The notes: generated by a model from the letters alone, not told the origin. A stretch of 64,000 nt of DNA from Candidatus Gastranaerophilales bacterium (GCA_944323945.1 CALUUL010000001.1:1-64000); one strand, 5' to 3'. Counted from the stretch's first letter, positions 53,353 through 63,219 are shown. A program made the numbers and translations.

Positions 53353-55681
53353 TTACCTTACTTTCCTGTTCAACTTGTTTTTCTGTTTTGCCTTTGCGTC
53401 CAATTGCCAAACCTGCAACCAGTGTCACTGCAGTTAAAGCTAACATTGAACCACCAAAAATCTTTAACCATTTATTTGAATTATATGCTTGTTTAGCAAC
53501 ATCTTGTATTAAAGTTCTAATAGGTTTACCAGCTAAATTATTTCTTTCTACTGCATTTGCCGCATTAGTTACACCATCAACAGTACGTCTTGATAATTCA
53601 GAAGTCATACCATTTTGCCAATTAGCGACTTTAGCCATAAACTCTTTCTTATAAGAAGTAAAACCTCTCATTACATCATCTACTTTATCAGCACCAATAG
53701 TTCTTGACAAACTTTCAGCAATTGTTGTATCAGCTTCACTGTCAAATAAGGCTTTCATAACTGTTTTATATTCAATTTCAGATAAATTAAATCCGGAAGT
53801 TTTTAATTTTTCAACATAATCTGTTGTTGTTGCATTTAAAACAAGATCTTGACAAGCTTTAACCAAACGTTTAAGAGTTTCCTGATCTGCAGTTACACCT
53901 TTTTCACCTAACATAGAAGCCAACTGTCTTTCAAGACTTCCATTATTTGCTTTTCTAAATACATCAAGCGATTGCAACAATCTATAAAATGAAGATTGAG
54001 CTCCTGATATTCTTTCTGCTGTATTTATATTAATAACATTTTCTACTGTTCCTTTTTTAGCTACTGATGAAATTTTATCAGCAAGTTTGACAAAACCATT
54101 TGTTTTCAAATCACTACTTGCAGTACTACATACTGTTTTTGCCTTATCTTGAACTTTTGATACAAAATCAGCATTTGTTGTTTTTTCATAATCACCAATT
54201 AATTTTGTTAATTTTTTAATAACCTTATCATATTCTGAATCATTTGAAGTAAGAGCTGAAAGTTTTTCAATAATAATATCAATATCTCCCTTTGATACTG
54301 CCCTTAGTTCCTTTTCACTAAGTTTTAATGCTTTAATTAACTTATCACCAACTCTGCCCCATTGATTTGCAATATAAGTTCCTGCTTGGTCGCCAACTCT
54401 GGCATTTATGTATCTATCTAACACACCTTTACCGGCAGAAAAATCAAGCAAGTTTGAATGCAATGCCTTTATTTGAGATGCAACTTGTGAAACTTTTGGC
54501 ATTTCTAAAACAGTTTTGGATTTGTCTAAAACTTGTGTTAATTCTTTTGCTAGTTTTATTTGTTCTCTTTTTGAATTACTAGATGCTTTCGATAATACAT
54601 CTGCAATTCCACCCAGAGAATTTTCTTTCATAGCTTTATTTAATAAAGCTTTTTGTTGTTCCGTTAATCTTGAAAAGACAGATTCATCAATGTGACCCCT
54701 TAATGCATTTCTTACAAATGAATCATCTATTTTTACACTATTTTTTAATGCAGATAACTCATCTTTTATTAATTTTTGTATTGTAGCAGAATTTGCATTT
54801 TTACCAAGTTTTACAGATAAATCAGATATCATTTTCTCATCAAGTGTTTTATCAGCATTTTTTACAAGAAATTCATCAAAAGTTCTCAAAGAAACTGACT
54901 CTTTGATTTTATCCCATAAACCTCTATAGTTTCCATTATTCATAGCATTTTCAGAAGATGAAAGTGCATATTTTTCTAGTGCTTTACCTATTGGTTTTTC
55001 TAACCTGTTACACATAAGAGCACTCATTAATGGAGAAGCTAAACCTGCTGTCATCATCCATAATGTATTTCCTTGTAATGCTGTTTTTTGTGCTCTTTGT
55101 TTAATGAAATTATCTCTATCAGGTATATTTTCACTTACATCTAATTTTGTTCCAATTCTATCCAAATCTTCTCTTGAGTATAAATCTGTCAAAACATACT
55201 GCGGATCTTGGAACAACATTTTTTTACGTCCTTGAGAGTCTATATATTTTTGATGAATATCAACACCGGTTCTTGCTTTTAATGGAGCTTGAATAGCCAA
55301 CTTGGGCCATAAAGACATTGATGCAAAAAATGTACCAAATCCGACAAATTCCATTGCTTTACTTAGTTTTAAAGGATTTTTTACAAATAAATAAGATGCC
55401 AAAGCTAACGAACCCAATTTCATTGCTAAATCATTAATTCGTCCAAGCTCATGATCATTAGCTTTACCTTTTGCAGCTTTTCCAATACTTACTACATCTT
55501 TTTTTAAATCTTTTGCATATTCAACAGGAGAACCAAAAATTTTTGAAGGAAGCAATTGACCTTTATCTTTCATTGGTTTTATTCTACCATCACTTGTAAA
55601 AACAAAGGCAGAGTTATTCTTTTTAACTTCTGATTTATTTATAGGTTGATTGCCAATTATTGAGTTTAAAACATTTGTCAT
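53345..55681 (-). CDS. Large helical membrane protein, lineage-specific family, copy 2
   Basis: 778 residues. Residues 1-65 are polar; several hydrophobic segments lie between about 78 and 215 (LGSLALASYLFV, FVGFGTFFASMSL, LWMMTAGLASPLMSALMC). Residues about 230-740 are helical and charged with Ala/Leu/Lys heptads. A last membrane span occurs near 745-765 (IFGGSMLALTAVTLVAGLAIG). Around residues 125-150 the sequence PLKARTGVDIHQKY matches PVNLRYGIDVNLPY in the next protein upstream, so the two are probably paralogues. It starts 1 bp after that gene's stop. No known domain is recognised. Confidence 0.65.
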   Translation of the reverse strand: MTNVLNSIIGNQPINKSEVKKNNSAFVFTSDGRIKPMKDKGQLLPSKIFGSPVEYAKDLKKDVVSIGKAAKGKANDHELGRINDLAMKLGSLALASYLFVKNPLKLSKAMEFVGFGTFFASMSLWPKLAIQAPLKARTGVDIHQKYIDSQGRKKMLFQDPQYVLTDLYSREDLDRIGTKLDVSENIPDRDNFIKQRAQKTALQGNTLWMMTAGLASPLMSALMCNRLEKPIGKALEKYALSSSENAMNNGNYRGLWDKIKESVSLRTFDEFLVKNADKTLDEKMISDLSVKLGKNANSATIQKLIKDELSALKNSVKIDDSFVRNALRGHIDESVFSRLTEQQKALLNKAMKENSLGGIADVLSKASSNSKREQIKLAKELTQVLDKSKTVLEMPKVSQVASQIKALHSNLLDFSAGKGVLDRYINARVGDQAGTYIANQWGRVGDKLIKALKLSEKELRAVSKGDIDIIIEKLSALTSNDSEYDKVIKKLTKLIGDYEKTTNADFVSKVQDKAKTVCSTASSDLKTNGFVKLADKISSVAKKGTVENVININTAERISGAQSSFYRLLQSLDVFRKANNGSLERQLASMLGEKGVTADQETLKRLVKACQDLVLNATTTDYVEKLKTSGFNLSEIEYKTVMKALFDSEADTTIAESLSRTIGADKVDDVMRGFTSYKKEFMAKVANWQNGMTSELSRRTVDGVTNAANAVERNNLAGKPIRTLIQDVAKQAYNSNKWLKIFGGSMLALTAVTLVAGLAIGRKGKTEKQVEQESKVNG

Positions 55682-55682
55682 C

Positions 55683-56801
55683 CTAACATACTACCTTTTC
55701 TTTACTTTCATCTATTAAAGATGATGATGCGTGAGAGTTTACCCCCCTACTTTTATTAAAGTCTAAAAGAGTTGATAAATTGCCTAATAATGTCATGCCA
55801 ACAGCTAAACCTAGAAGACTGCGACCTGCAATTCTCATACTTTTATGACCATTATTAACAAATTCTTTACAACTTTCAACAAATTTCTTTCCGAAATCCT
55901 TTGCAAAATTATTATATTTTGCAATTTTCATTCCTTGCTCTTTTGCAATTTCCGCTGTTTGTTTATAATTTTTATAATTTTTCATTCTTTTTATAGGATT
56001 AATTTCCAAATTTTCCCAAGGCTTTTGCATTGCTATTCCTACACCCGTTGCTGCCCAGAAATAGGAACTTAATGTAGAGAATAATTTTGTTTTAATAACT
56101 TTTTCTTTTATTAGAGGTTTAACTTTTTGATCAGCATGATCTAAATCTTCCTCATTAATTCCCATATTTTTACCTACTTTTTCAAAATAACTATTCCTTT
56201 CAGGACCAAAACTTTCGTTATTATAGAATAAATCCCAACGAGGGAAATCCACACTCTCATATGCTTTATGATACTCTTGTGTTACTAAATTATTTGTATT
56301 ACCTTGTTCGGGAAGTTCATGAATTACTTTTTTGTATGGTAAGTTTACATCTATTCCGTATCTAAGATTAACAGGTGTTTCAATAAATTTCTTAGAAAGT
56401 GTTTTACCAATACCATAGAATAAAACACCTAAACCCATTTTTTTACCGAGTTTTGAAGCATTTACTGCTGCAGGAGTATCAAAGAACTTACTTGCCAAGT
56501 TGAAAACAGCAATCATCGTAGCACTACCTGTTAAATATGGAACCATGCCCATTGTCAAAAATTCATAGAAATTAGAGTTTTTACTCCCTTTTAGCCCTTT
56601 TTGAGGATATTTAGTGAATGCATTAACAAACTTATCAGCCTGTATTTTCACATTTGTTGTTATCGGATGCTTTCTTTTCTCATCGTACATTAATGCATCA
56701 TGATTTTCACACTTACTTCTCTTGCCCTCTTCTTTTTTACCAAAGGACAATGTCTTTATACTACCGTTATTTTGATTTTGAACCCCTATTGAATAGACCA
56801 T
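55683..56801 (-). CDS. Membrane protein, lineage-specific family, copy 1
   Basis: 372 residues. The N-terminus is polar with a TLSFGKK segment like that in the Ski2-like helicase (LSFGAK). Hydrophobic segments lie at about 93-112 (MVPYLTGSATMIAVFNLA), 125-140 and 245-260, and another (LLGLAVGMTLLGNLSTLL) lies near the C-terminus. It shares the P-x3-R-(T/Y)-G-(I/V)-D-(I/V) motif and its hydrophobic surroundings with the protein encoded next. GAGGAA precedes the ATG. It heads the four-gene operon with the GH13 gene. Function unknown. Confidence 0.65.
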   Translation of the reverse strand: MVYSIGVQNQNNGSIKTLSFGKKEEGKRSKCENHDALMYDEKRKHPITTNVKIQADKFVNAFTKYPQKGLKGSKNSNFYEFLTMGMVPYLTGSATMIAVFNLASKFFDTPAAVNASKLGKKMGLGVLFYGIGKTLSKKFIETPVNLRYGIDVNLPYKKVIHELPEQGNTNNLVTQEYHKAYESVDFPRWDLFYNNESFGPERNSYFEKVGKNMGINEEDLDHADQKVKPLIKEKVIKTKLFSTLSSYFWAATGVGIAMQKPWENLEINPIKRMKNYKNYKQTAEIAKEQGMKIAKYNNFAKDFGKKFVESCKEFVNNGHKSMRIAGRSLLGLAVGMTLLGNLSTLLDFNKSRGVNSHASSSLIDESKEKVVC

Positions 56802-57059
56802 TGATTCCTCACAGATGTATACCTGTAATCATAAATATCCTAAAATAATATTATTGCTACATGACAGAAATTAGAAAATATATTTTTTACATATCTTAAT
56901 ATTATAAAATATATTCAAATTTTAGCAATATTCTTCTTGCTAAAAATACAGTTCAATTATAAAATATTATCTTGTAGATAACTAAATTTAGTAATTAAAC
57001 TTTTAATTCCTATCGCAAATTATTTACAAGCATTACCCAATTTAAGGAGAAGACAAGAA
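56802..57059. other. AT-rich divergent intergenic region
   Basis: 258 bp between divergently transcribed genes. It must hold promoters for both, but no pair of hexamers stands out among many TATAAA-like runs. No ORF or structured RNA is visible. Confidence 0.4.
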
Positions 57060-57332
57060 ATGTACGAAGACGAAAAGCTTATTTGCGAAGATTGCGGAAG
57101 TGAATTTGTGTTTACTGCAGGTGAACAAGAATTTTATGCTGCAAGAGGTCTTGTTAACAAGCCAAAACGTTGTCCTGAATGCAGAAAAAACAGAAGACAA
57201 AAAAATAGAAAAAAGTTATACGAAGTAACTTGTTCTAAATGCGGATGTCAAACTAAAGTTCCTTTTAAACCAATCGAAGGAAAAGAAGTATATTGTAAAG
57301 ATTGCTACAGCACAATAAAAGATGCTCAATAA
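57060..57332 (+). CDS. Double zinc-ribbon protein (zf-trcl type)
   Basis: A 90-residue protein with two Cys4 ribbons. Residues 9-40 (CEDCGSEFVFTAGEQEFYA, then CPECRKNRR) match the probable zinc-ribbon family PF13451. Residues 53-85 (CSKCGCQTKVPFKP, then VYCKDC) match the CxxC-x17-CxxC family. These proteins are small, cytoplasmic and often highly expressed, but their function is not known to me. AAGGAGAAGACAAGAAATG gives a strong binding site. A terminator follows. Confidence 0.85.
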   Translation: MYEDEKLICEDCGSEFVFTAGEQEFYAARGLVNKPKRCPECRKNRRQKNRKKLYEVTCSKCGCQTKVPFKPIEGKEVYCKDCYSTIKDAQ

Positions 57333-57349
57333 ATTTTTATAAAATACTT

Positions 57350-57379
57350 AAAAGAGATGCTTTTCAGCATCTCTTTTAT
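57350..57379 (+). terminator. Terminator of the zinc-ribbon gene
   Basis: AAAGAGATGC (57351-57360) pairs with GCATCTCTTT (57367-57376) around a 6-nt loop, followed by T-rich sequence. Confidence 0.8.
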
Positions 57380-57494
57380 TATGAAATCTTCTTGTTTATT
57401 TTTTTTCATTATTGTATCAAACACATAACTAAAATTTAAACTGATGTTTCAATACTTATATTGTATTAAATAAAAAAATGCAACTAATTTTTAT

Positions 57495-57722
57495 CTAAGC
57501 TATAGCGGAAAAAGAGCCACAACTAGTACCACAAGAAGATCCACTAGAATATGCAACGCTCCCTGCAGTTTCACCACCTTGATATGCAATACCTGAATTT
57601 GATGATGGTGAAAAGAAAGCAACACTTCCTGCTGTTTCACCACCTTTGGAAGATGAAAATAAAACAACAGATCCACAAGTATTATTAGAACTTAATAAAG
57701 AAATATAGTTTCCATTGCCCAT
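57495..57722 (-). CDS. 75-residue repetitive Ser/Gly/Cys peptide, possible RiPP-type precursor
   Basis: A short gene with an excellent ribosome binding site, AGGAGGATAAA directly before the ATG. The peptide is low in charge and contains three imperfect copies of (N/E)-T-(C/A)-G-S-V-(V/A): NTCGSVVLFS (14-23), ETAGSVAFFS (29-38) and ETAGSVAYSS (51-60). The second and third copies follow Gly-Gly (GGETAGSVA). It ends in SCGTSCGSFSAIA. Ser, Gly, Thr and Cys make up more than half of it. Repeated cores after Gly-Gly and Cys near the end suit a ribosomally made, modified peptide; a secreted or structural low-complexity peptide is also possible. No maturase is adjacent; the nearest radical SAM gene is 2.5 kb away. 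Confidence 0.7.
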   Translation of the reverse strand: MGNGNYISLLSSNNTCGSVVLFSSSKGGETAGSVAFFSPSSNSGIAYQGGETAGSVAYSSGSSCGTSCGSFSAIA

Positions 57723-57904
57723 TTTATCCTCCTAATATCTACATAGTGTTTACATATATATAAAAACTTTTAAATTTACCTAAAATCAACAATGACTTGT
57801 TTTGTTACATTTCTTAATCTATATTTAAAATCATAATTTCAAATATGTTTTTTAAATACAGTTATGGTTTAATTATTACTATAAAAGAAATTGTCGGAGT
57901 AAAT

Positions 57905-59176
57905 ATGAAAGCACTAAAAGTCGGAATTATAGGGTTGGGAACAGTAGGAACCGGAGTGTACAAAGTACTTCAGTCTTTTCCTGACATCAAAATTGAGAAA
58001 ATTGCAGTAAAAAATATTTCAAAAAAAAGAAACATTGAAAACTTTGATACAAAATTATTAACACAAGACCCATATGAAATTATTAATAATCCAGGAATAG
58101 ATATAGTAATAGAAGTTTCAGGTGGTGTAACACCGACATTTGACATACTAAAAGCAGCAATAAAAAATAAGAAACATGTTGTTACAGCAAATAAAGAATT
58201 ACTTGCAAAAAAAGGAAGTGAATTATTTCAACTTGCAAAAGAAAATAAAGTAATAATTTTATATGAAGCAGCTGTAGCAGGTGGTATTCCTATTATCATG
58301 CCTGTAAAAACGATTTTATGTGCTAATAAAATTACTAAAATAGCAGCCATATTAAATGGTACTACAAATTATATTCTGACAAAAATGGCAGAAAAAGAAT
58401 TATCATATGAAACTGCACTAAAACAAGCTCAAGAATTAGGTTATGCAGAAACTGATCCAACAGGTGATGTTGAAGGTTTTGATGCAGCATACAAAATTTC
58501 TATATTATCTACAATTTCTTTTAATAAAAAAATTGATATTAATAAAATATACCGTGAAGGTATTACAAAAATAACAGCGCAAGATATTAAATCGGCAAAA
58601 GAGTTAGGATATACAATAAAACTTATTGCAATGGGACAAGTTTTAGAAAACGGAAAGATTGACGTAAGAGTTCATCCTATGCTTGTAGCAAAAAAACACT
58701 TGTTAGCAAAAGTTAAAAATGCAACAAATTCTATAATGCTGACTGGATATCCAGTAGGAGATTTGATTTTTACAGGCGCCGGAGCTGGAGCTGAACCTAC
58801 AGCAAGTTCTGTTGTTGGAGATTTACTTGTATTAGCTGCTGAACTTGAAGCATCTGATTCACCCATTCCGCAAGCAATTTGTAACCATAATGAAATTGCA
58901 GATCAAATAAATATAGGCGATACTTATAACGAATATTATATTTCAATAAATGCAAGCAATAATCCTGGGGCTATTGGTATCATAGGTACAATATGCGGTA
59001 AAAATAATATAAACATTTCAACAATTATGCAAAAAGGTACAAAAGATGATAATACTGCGGAAATTGTTGTTATTACAGAAAAAAGTAAAGAATCAGACGT
59101 ACAAAATGCATTACAAGAACTACTAAAATCTGAATGTATTAAAAATATAGACAATCTATTAAGGGTTATGAACTAG
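57905..59176 (+). CDS. hom: Homoserine dehydrogenase
   Basis: Reduces aspartate semialdehyde to homoserine for threonine and methionine. The N-terminal NAD(P) site is [24 protein letters not shown] and the substrate region [19 protein letters not shown] follow. A C-terminal ACT domain (about 350-420, [21 protein letters not shown]) implies feedback control by threonine. The ATG at 57905 follows GGAG; an upstream frame start at 57845 adds 20 non-homologous residues. It heads hom-thrC-radical SAM. Confidence 0.95.
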   Translation: MKALKVGIIGLGTVGTGVYKVLQSFPDIKIEKIAVKNISKKRNIENFDTKLLTQDPYEIINNPGIDIVIEVSGGVTPTFDILKAAIKNKKHVVTANKELLAKKGSELFQLAKENKVIILYEAAVAGGIPIIMPVKTILCANKITKIAAILNGTTNYILTKMAEKELSYETALKQAQELGYAETDPTGDVEGFDAAYKISILSTISFNKKIDINKIYREGITKITAQDIKSAKELGYTIKLIAMGQVLENGKIDVRVHPMLVAKKHLLAKVKNATNSIMLTGYPVGDLIFTGAGAGAEPTASSVVGDLLVLAAELEASDSPIPQAICNHNEIADQINIGDTYNEYYISINASNNPGAIGIIGTICGKNNINISTIMQKGTKDDNTAEIVVITEKSKESDVQNALQELLKSECIKNIDNLLRVMN

Positions 59177-59184
59177 GGGGCTTT

Positions 59185-60252
59185 ATGGAGAAGAATCATT
59201 ATAAAGGTTTAATAAATAAATATAGAAAATATCTGCCTGTTACAGATAAAACACCTGTTATCACATTAAATGAAGGTAATACTCCATTAATAAAAGCTGA
59301 TAACCTGGCAAAGAAAATAGGTCTTAAAGGTAATGTTTATTTAAAATATGAAGGTGCAAATCCAACAGGAAGCTTCAAAGACCGAGGAATGACAATGGCT
59401 GTAACAAAAGCTGTTGAAGATGGTTCTAAAGCTATAATTTGTGCTTCAACAGGTAATACATCTGCAGCGGCTGCAGCTTATGGTGCAAAAGCTGGTGTTA
59501 GAGTATTTGTTTTAATTCCTGATGGATACATCGCTCTTGGAAAATTATCACAAGCTATGATGTATGGTGCTGAAATTATTGCAATTCAAGGTAACTTTGA
59601 CGAAGCACTTGAAATGGTTATTGAAATTTCTAAAAATTCTCCTATAACTTTAGTTAACTCTGTAAATCCATATAGAATTGAAGGTCAAAAAACAGGAGCA
59701 TTTGAAATTATTGAAGCTTTAGGCGATGCACCTGATTATCATTTTATTCCCGTAGGTAATGCCGGTAATATTACAGCTTACTTTAAAGGGTATGAAGAAT
59801 TTTTCGCACTTCAAAAGTCTTCTCATTTACCTAAGATGATGGGATATGAAGCACAAGGCGCAGCTGCTATTGTAAAAGGAGAAAGAATTCTTCACCCTGA
59901 AACAATTGCAACAGCAATAAGAATTGGTAATCCAGCAAGCTGGAAACAAGCTGAAAGAGCAAGAGATTTATCAAACGGTAAAATTGATTGCGTTACAGAT
60001 GAAGAAATTATTGAAGCATATAAATTAATGGCTTCAACTGAAGGTATTTTAGCTGAACCTGGTAGTGCTGCTTCTGTTGCCGGTTTAATTAAAGCAAATA
60101 AGATGGGACTTGTAAAAGAAGGTTCAACCTCTGTTTGTATTTTAACGGGTAATGGACTAAAAGACCCTGATAGTGCAATAAAATACTCAGCTGCTGAAGT
60201 TAAGAAAACTAAAGCAGATTTACAGGACATTTTAAGAGTCATTAATCTATAA
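59185..60252 (+). CDS. thrC: Threonine synthase
   Basis: A PLP enzyme converting O-phosphohomoserine to threonine. The Schiff-base Lys is in TGSFKDRGM (about residue 60). Also visible are [33 protein letters not shown] and [10 protein letters not shown]. At 355 residues it is the shorter class typical of cyanobacteria and many other bacteria. It starts 8 bp after hom. Confidence 0.95.
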   Translation: MEKNHYKGLINKYRKYLPVTDKTPVITLNEGNTPLIKADNLAKKIGLKGNVYLKYEGANPTGSFKDRGMTMAVTKAVEDGSKAIICASTGNTSAAAAAYGAKAGVRVFVLIPDGYIALGKLSQAMMYGAEIIAIQGNFDEALEMVIEISKNSPITLVNSVNPYRIEGQKTGAFEIIEALGDAPDYHFIPVGNAGNITAYFKGYEEFFALQKSSHLPKMMGYEAQGAAAIVKGERILHPETIATAIRIGNPASWKQAERARDLSNGKIDCVTDEEIIEAYKLMASTEGILAEPGSAASVAGLIKANKMGLVKEGSTSVCILTGNGLKDPDSAIKYSAAEVKKTKADLQDILRVINL

Positions 60253-60272
60253 ATAATAAAAAAGGATTTATA

Positions 60273-61253
60273 TTGAAATACTGTTTTTATTTAAATAACG
60301 GAATAAATTTTCATTATTCAGGTTTGACATATTGTAATAAATTATGGCAAGATCATTCATTCCAGAAATATGAGCAAGACTACTTAAAAACATTCTTTGA
60401 AAAAAGAGAGTCAATTCTTTCTGATATGAAAGAAAGAATATATCCTGAGCATTGTCAAAAATGCTTATATTTAAAAGAAGTAGATGAAAATTTCCATATA
60501 GATGATAATAAAATCAAATTCATTGAAATTTACCATTGGAATCAATGTAACTGTGCCTGTGTTTATTGTTCTAACAGAGAAAATACAAAATTAAAAATTA
60601 CAGAGGGTAGAAACAATAAAGGAGTAATTAACGTCCTTAATGATTTAAAAAAACTGCAAAAACAAAACAAATTAAGTCAAAATGTAGAAATATCTTTAGT
60701 TGGAGGAGAACCAACAATTCTTAAGGAATTTCCTAATCTACTTAAGTTCTTTATTAAGAATAAGTACACTATTGATATTTTATCTAATGGTATATTTTAT
60801 GAGAAATATATATCAAAAACCATAAAATCAAATCCTAATTCATCTATATGTATCTCACTTGATTGTGCTTCAAAAGAAAATTTCAAAAAAATCAAAGGTG
60901 TTGATAAATTTGATGATGTTATTAAAAATATAAAAAGATATATAAAAGATACAAAAAACTTATCTCATAAAGTTATGATTAAATATATTATTTTAAAAGG
61001 ACTTAATGATACAAAAGAAGAAATTGATAATTGGATAAAACTTTGTAGTTCAATAGGAGTTACTAATTTTTTTCCATCTATTGAATTTTGCCATTCTGTA
61101 AGAAATCCTGAAAAATCGGAACTAACACAAGAAATATGTGATTTATATGAATATATGAAAAAAAGAATAAAAGAATATAATCCCGAATATATAGTTTCCA
61201 CATATGATTTTGTTGAAGAAATAATTAAAAATCATTCATATAAAATAAAATGA
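60273..61253 (+). CDS. Radical SAM protein of unknown substrate
   Basis: 326 residues. The radical SAM cluster motif is C92-x3-C96-x2-C99 (CNCACVYC, with an extra Cys at 94), followed by VGGEP (about 144-148) and the strand ILSNGIFYEKY. The region before the core carries C21 and CQKC (61-64) in a spacing like half of a SPASM or twitch auxiliary cluster domain, but at the N-terminus. The start is a TTG after AAAGGA, 20 bp downstream of thrC, so it is co-transcribed with threonine genes. Candidates are peptide modification or sugar or cofactor chemistry; the substrate cannot be read from the sequence. Confidence 0.8.
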   Translation: MKYCFYLNNGINFHYSGLTYCNKLWQDHSFQKYEQDYLKTFFEKRESILSDMKERIYPEHCQKCLYLKEVDENFHIDDNKIKFIEIYHWNQCNCACVYCSNRENTKLKITEGRNNKGVINVLNDLKKLQKQNKLSQNVEISLVGGEPTILKEFPNLLKFFIKNKYTIDILSNGIFYEKYISKTIKSNPNSSICISLDCASKENFKKIKGVDKFDDVIKNIKRYIKDTKNLSHKVMIKYIILKGLNDTKEEIDNWIKLCSSIGVTNFFPSIEFCHSVRNPEKSELTQEICDLYEYMKKRIKEYNPEYIVSTYDFVEEIIKNHSYKIK

Positions 61254-61280
61254 AAAGAGCTTTTTCAAAAGCTCTTTTCA
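61251..61280. terminator. Bidirectional terminator between radical SAM and the Ycf45-like gene
   Basis: A perfect 14-bp stem, TGAAAAGAGCTTTT (61251-61264) and AAAAGCTCTTTTCA (61267-61280), has a very short loop and T-rich tails on both sides. Confidence 0.85.
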
Positions 61281-61296
61281 TTTTCATATATTTTAT

Positions 61297-62895
61297 TTAT
61301 CCGGCATGTTTAAAATCACTGCCACCAACGATTCTTAGCCTTCTCTGTGAACCTTCTCCAACACTTTCACTTGAAAGATTATGTTGTTCAACTAATTCAT
61401 GCTGCATTTTTCTTATTTGCTGATTTTGAGGTTTCAATTCAACATTATCAGCACCTTCTAATATTTTTTGAATAGCTGCTTTTGCTTCATCTAATGCTCT
61501 CTCAGCATCATCATAATAACCTTGCAGAGTTTCACTATCTGTTATATGTAATGCTTCTTTTACTACTTTTTGTACCTGAGACATTGAATTTGAACGCACA
61601 TAATATATTGGCAATTTATAATCATTTGCTATACTCAAAATTTTAGTACCGCCTTTTGCAAATGCTTTATGAACTATTACTATATCTGCTTCTTCTATAT
61701 TTCTTGTAATTTCTGCTTGAAGATTAAGCCGTTCAAGAACCTTATCTAATACAGTTCTACTAACAGCATAGATGTATATCTTTTTAAAATCTTTTACTTG
61801 TTTTACATATTCTTGTCTTGAAAAACTAAACTTAAGTTTCTGACTTGCAAGATCTTCTTCTTCCTTAATTTTTTCTTGAACTGCAACTTCTTCTATCGTT
61901 TTTTCTGTATTTTCATATACTTGATCAACTTTTCTGATTTCAGGTCTTATCGGCCAACCACGTAATATATAATCAACAGCTTCTGCAGTATTTTTATATA
62001 CAGCCAATGTATTTCTATCTATAATTTCTATAACAATATCAAATGTTGGCTGCTTTTCTCTTTCAAGTACAGTTTTTTGACTACCTCTTCTTTTTGCCTC
62101 ATCATCACCTAATGTTACAGAACTTACGCCACCTACTAAATCTGATAATGTTGGGTTTTTAATTAAATTATCTAATGTATTACCATGCGCTGTAGCAATT
62201 AACATAACACCACGTTCTGCTATCGTTCTGGCTGCTTGAGCTTCTTCTTCTGTACCTATTTCATCAACTACAATTACTTCCGGAGTATGGTTTTCAACAG
62301 CCTCAATCATAACATCTTTTTGATATATTGGTTGAGAAACCTGCATTCTCCTTGCCCTACCTATTGCCGGATGCGGAGTATCTCCATCACCTGCAATTTC
62401 ATTTGATGTGTCTACAACAACTACTCTTTTTCCTAAATCATCAGCAACTAATCTTGATATTTCTCTAAGTTTAGTTGTCTTACCAACACCAGGACGACCT
62501 AAGAACAATATACTTTTATTTTGTAACACTATATCTTTTATACATGCAATTGTACCTGTAACAACACGGCCAATTCTGCAAGTAAGCCCTACTACTTTAG
62601 ACTGTCTGTTTCTTATTGCACTTATTCTGTGCAATGTCCCAGGTATACCTGAACGATTATCACTTGTAAATGGCTGAATTTTTGATGTTATATAATCAAT
62701 ATCCTCATCAACTATATAACTTTCGCCTAAAAAAACTGTTTTTCCATCAGAATAACGTATTTCTCCAACCCTGCCTAAATCAAAAACTAATTCGATTGCA
62801 TCATCCAAATTGTAAGGCTTTAATGCTTCGACAATTTTCGGCGGTAAAATTTCAATTAACCTTCTTAGGTCATTGTGAAATTGTATTTTATCCAT
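61297..62895 (-). CDS. Ycf45-type AAA ATPase with R3H domain
   Basis: 532 residues. The N-terminal half resembles SpoIIIAA/Ycf45 secretion-type ATPases: Walker A LGRPGVGKTTKLREI (about 130-145), then VVVVDTSNEIAGDGD, a Walker B VIVVDEIGTEEEA and TAHGNTLDNLI. About residues 345-400 form a charged linker. A second nucleotide-fold-like domain of unknown role occupies about 375-450. The C-terminal R3H domain has the Arg-x3-His motif (RKMQH) and ends in QRRLRIV. Proteins of this layout are typical of cyanobacteria and red-lineage plastids. Function is unknown; single-stranded nucleic acid binding is likely from R3H. AAAGGGA precedes the ATG. The 5' leader is structured. Confidence 0.85.
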   Translation of the reverse strand: MDKIQFHNDLRRLIEILPPKIVEALKPYNLDDAIELVFDLGRVGEIRYSDGKTVFLGESYIVDEDIDYITSKIQPFTSDNRSGIPGTLHRISAIRNRQSKVVGLTCRIGRVVTGTIACIKDIVLQNKSILFLGRPGVGKTTKLREISRLVADDLGKRVVVVDTSNEIAGDGDTPHPAIGRARRMQVSQPIYQKDVMIEAVENHTPEVIVVDEIGTEEEAQAARTIAERGVMLIATAHGNTLDNLIKNPTLSDLVGGVSSVTLGDDEAKRRGSQKTVLEREKQPTFDIVIEIIDRNTLAVYKNTAEAVDYILRGWPIRPEIRKVDQVYENTEKTIEEVAVQEKIKEEEDLASQKLKFSFSRQEYVKQVKDFKKIYIYAVSRTVLDKVLERLNLQAEITRNIEEADIVIVHKAFAKGGTKILSIANDYKLPIYYVRSNSMSQVQKVVKEALHITDSETLQGYYDDAERALDEAKAAIQKILEGADNVELKPQNQQIRKMQHELVEQHNLSSESVGEGSQRRLRIVGGSDFKHAG

Positions 62896-62924
62896 ATGTC
62901 CCTTTCGCTATATCTACGAACTCG

Positions 62925-62974
62925 GGTATTTTTACTTGTACCGATTAGGACTTTTCATCGCCCTATATCGGGGC
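62925..62974 (-). promoter_or_regulatory. Structured 5' leader of the Ycf45-like mRNA
   Basis: On the minus strand two hairpins lie 30-80 nt upstream of the ATG: GCCC/GGGC around 62960-62974, and TCGGTA pairing imperfectly with TACCCGA around 62928-62946. They are G+C-richer than the surroundings. No riboswitch class I know is matched. Confidence 0.3.
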
Positions 62975-63219
62975 TATCTATCTACACTTCCATTATAACA
63001 CTTTTTTTTACAACTTTCAAAAATTTTTACTATATTTGTAGTAATGTTAATTTTTTTATTTTATCTTTTTATTTAGTAATTATAACCAAGAAAAATCTTT
63101 ATTAATACAACAATTCGGATTAGTAAATTTTTAGGAATGTAAGTAAAGGAAAAAAAGCTCGTACTTAAAAGAAAATAAACTGCCTAATGAAATCAATAAT
63201 GCTTAACCATCACAATAAA

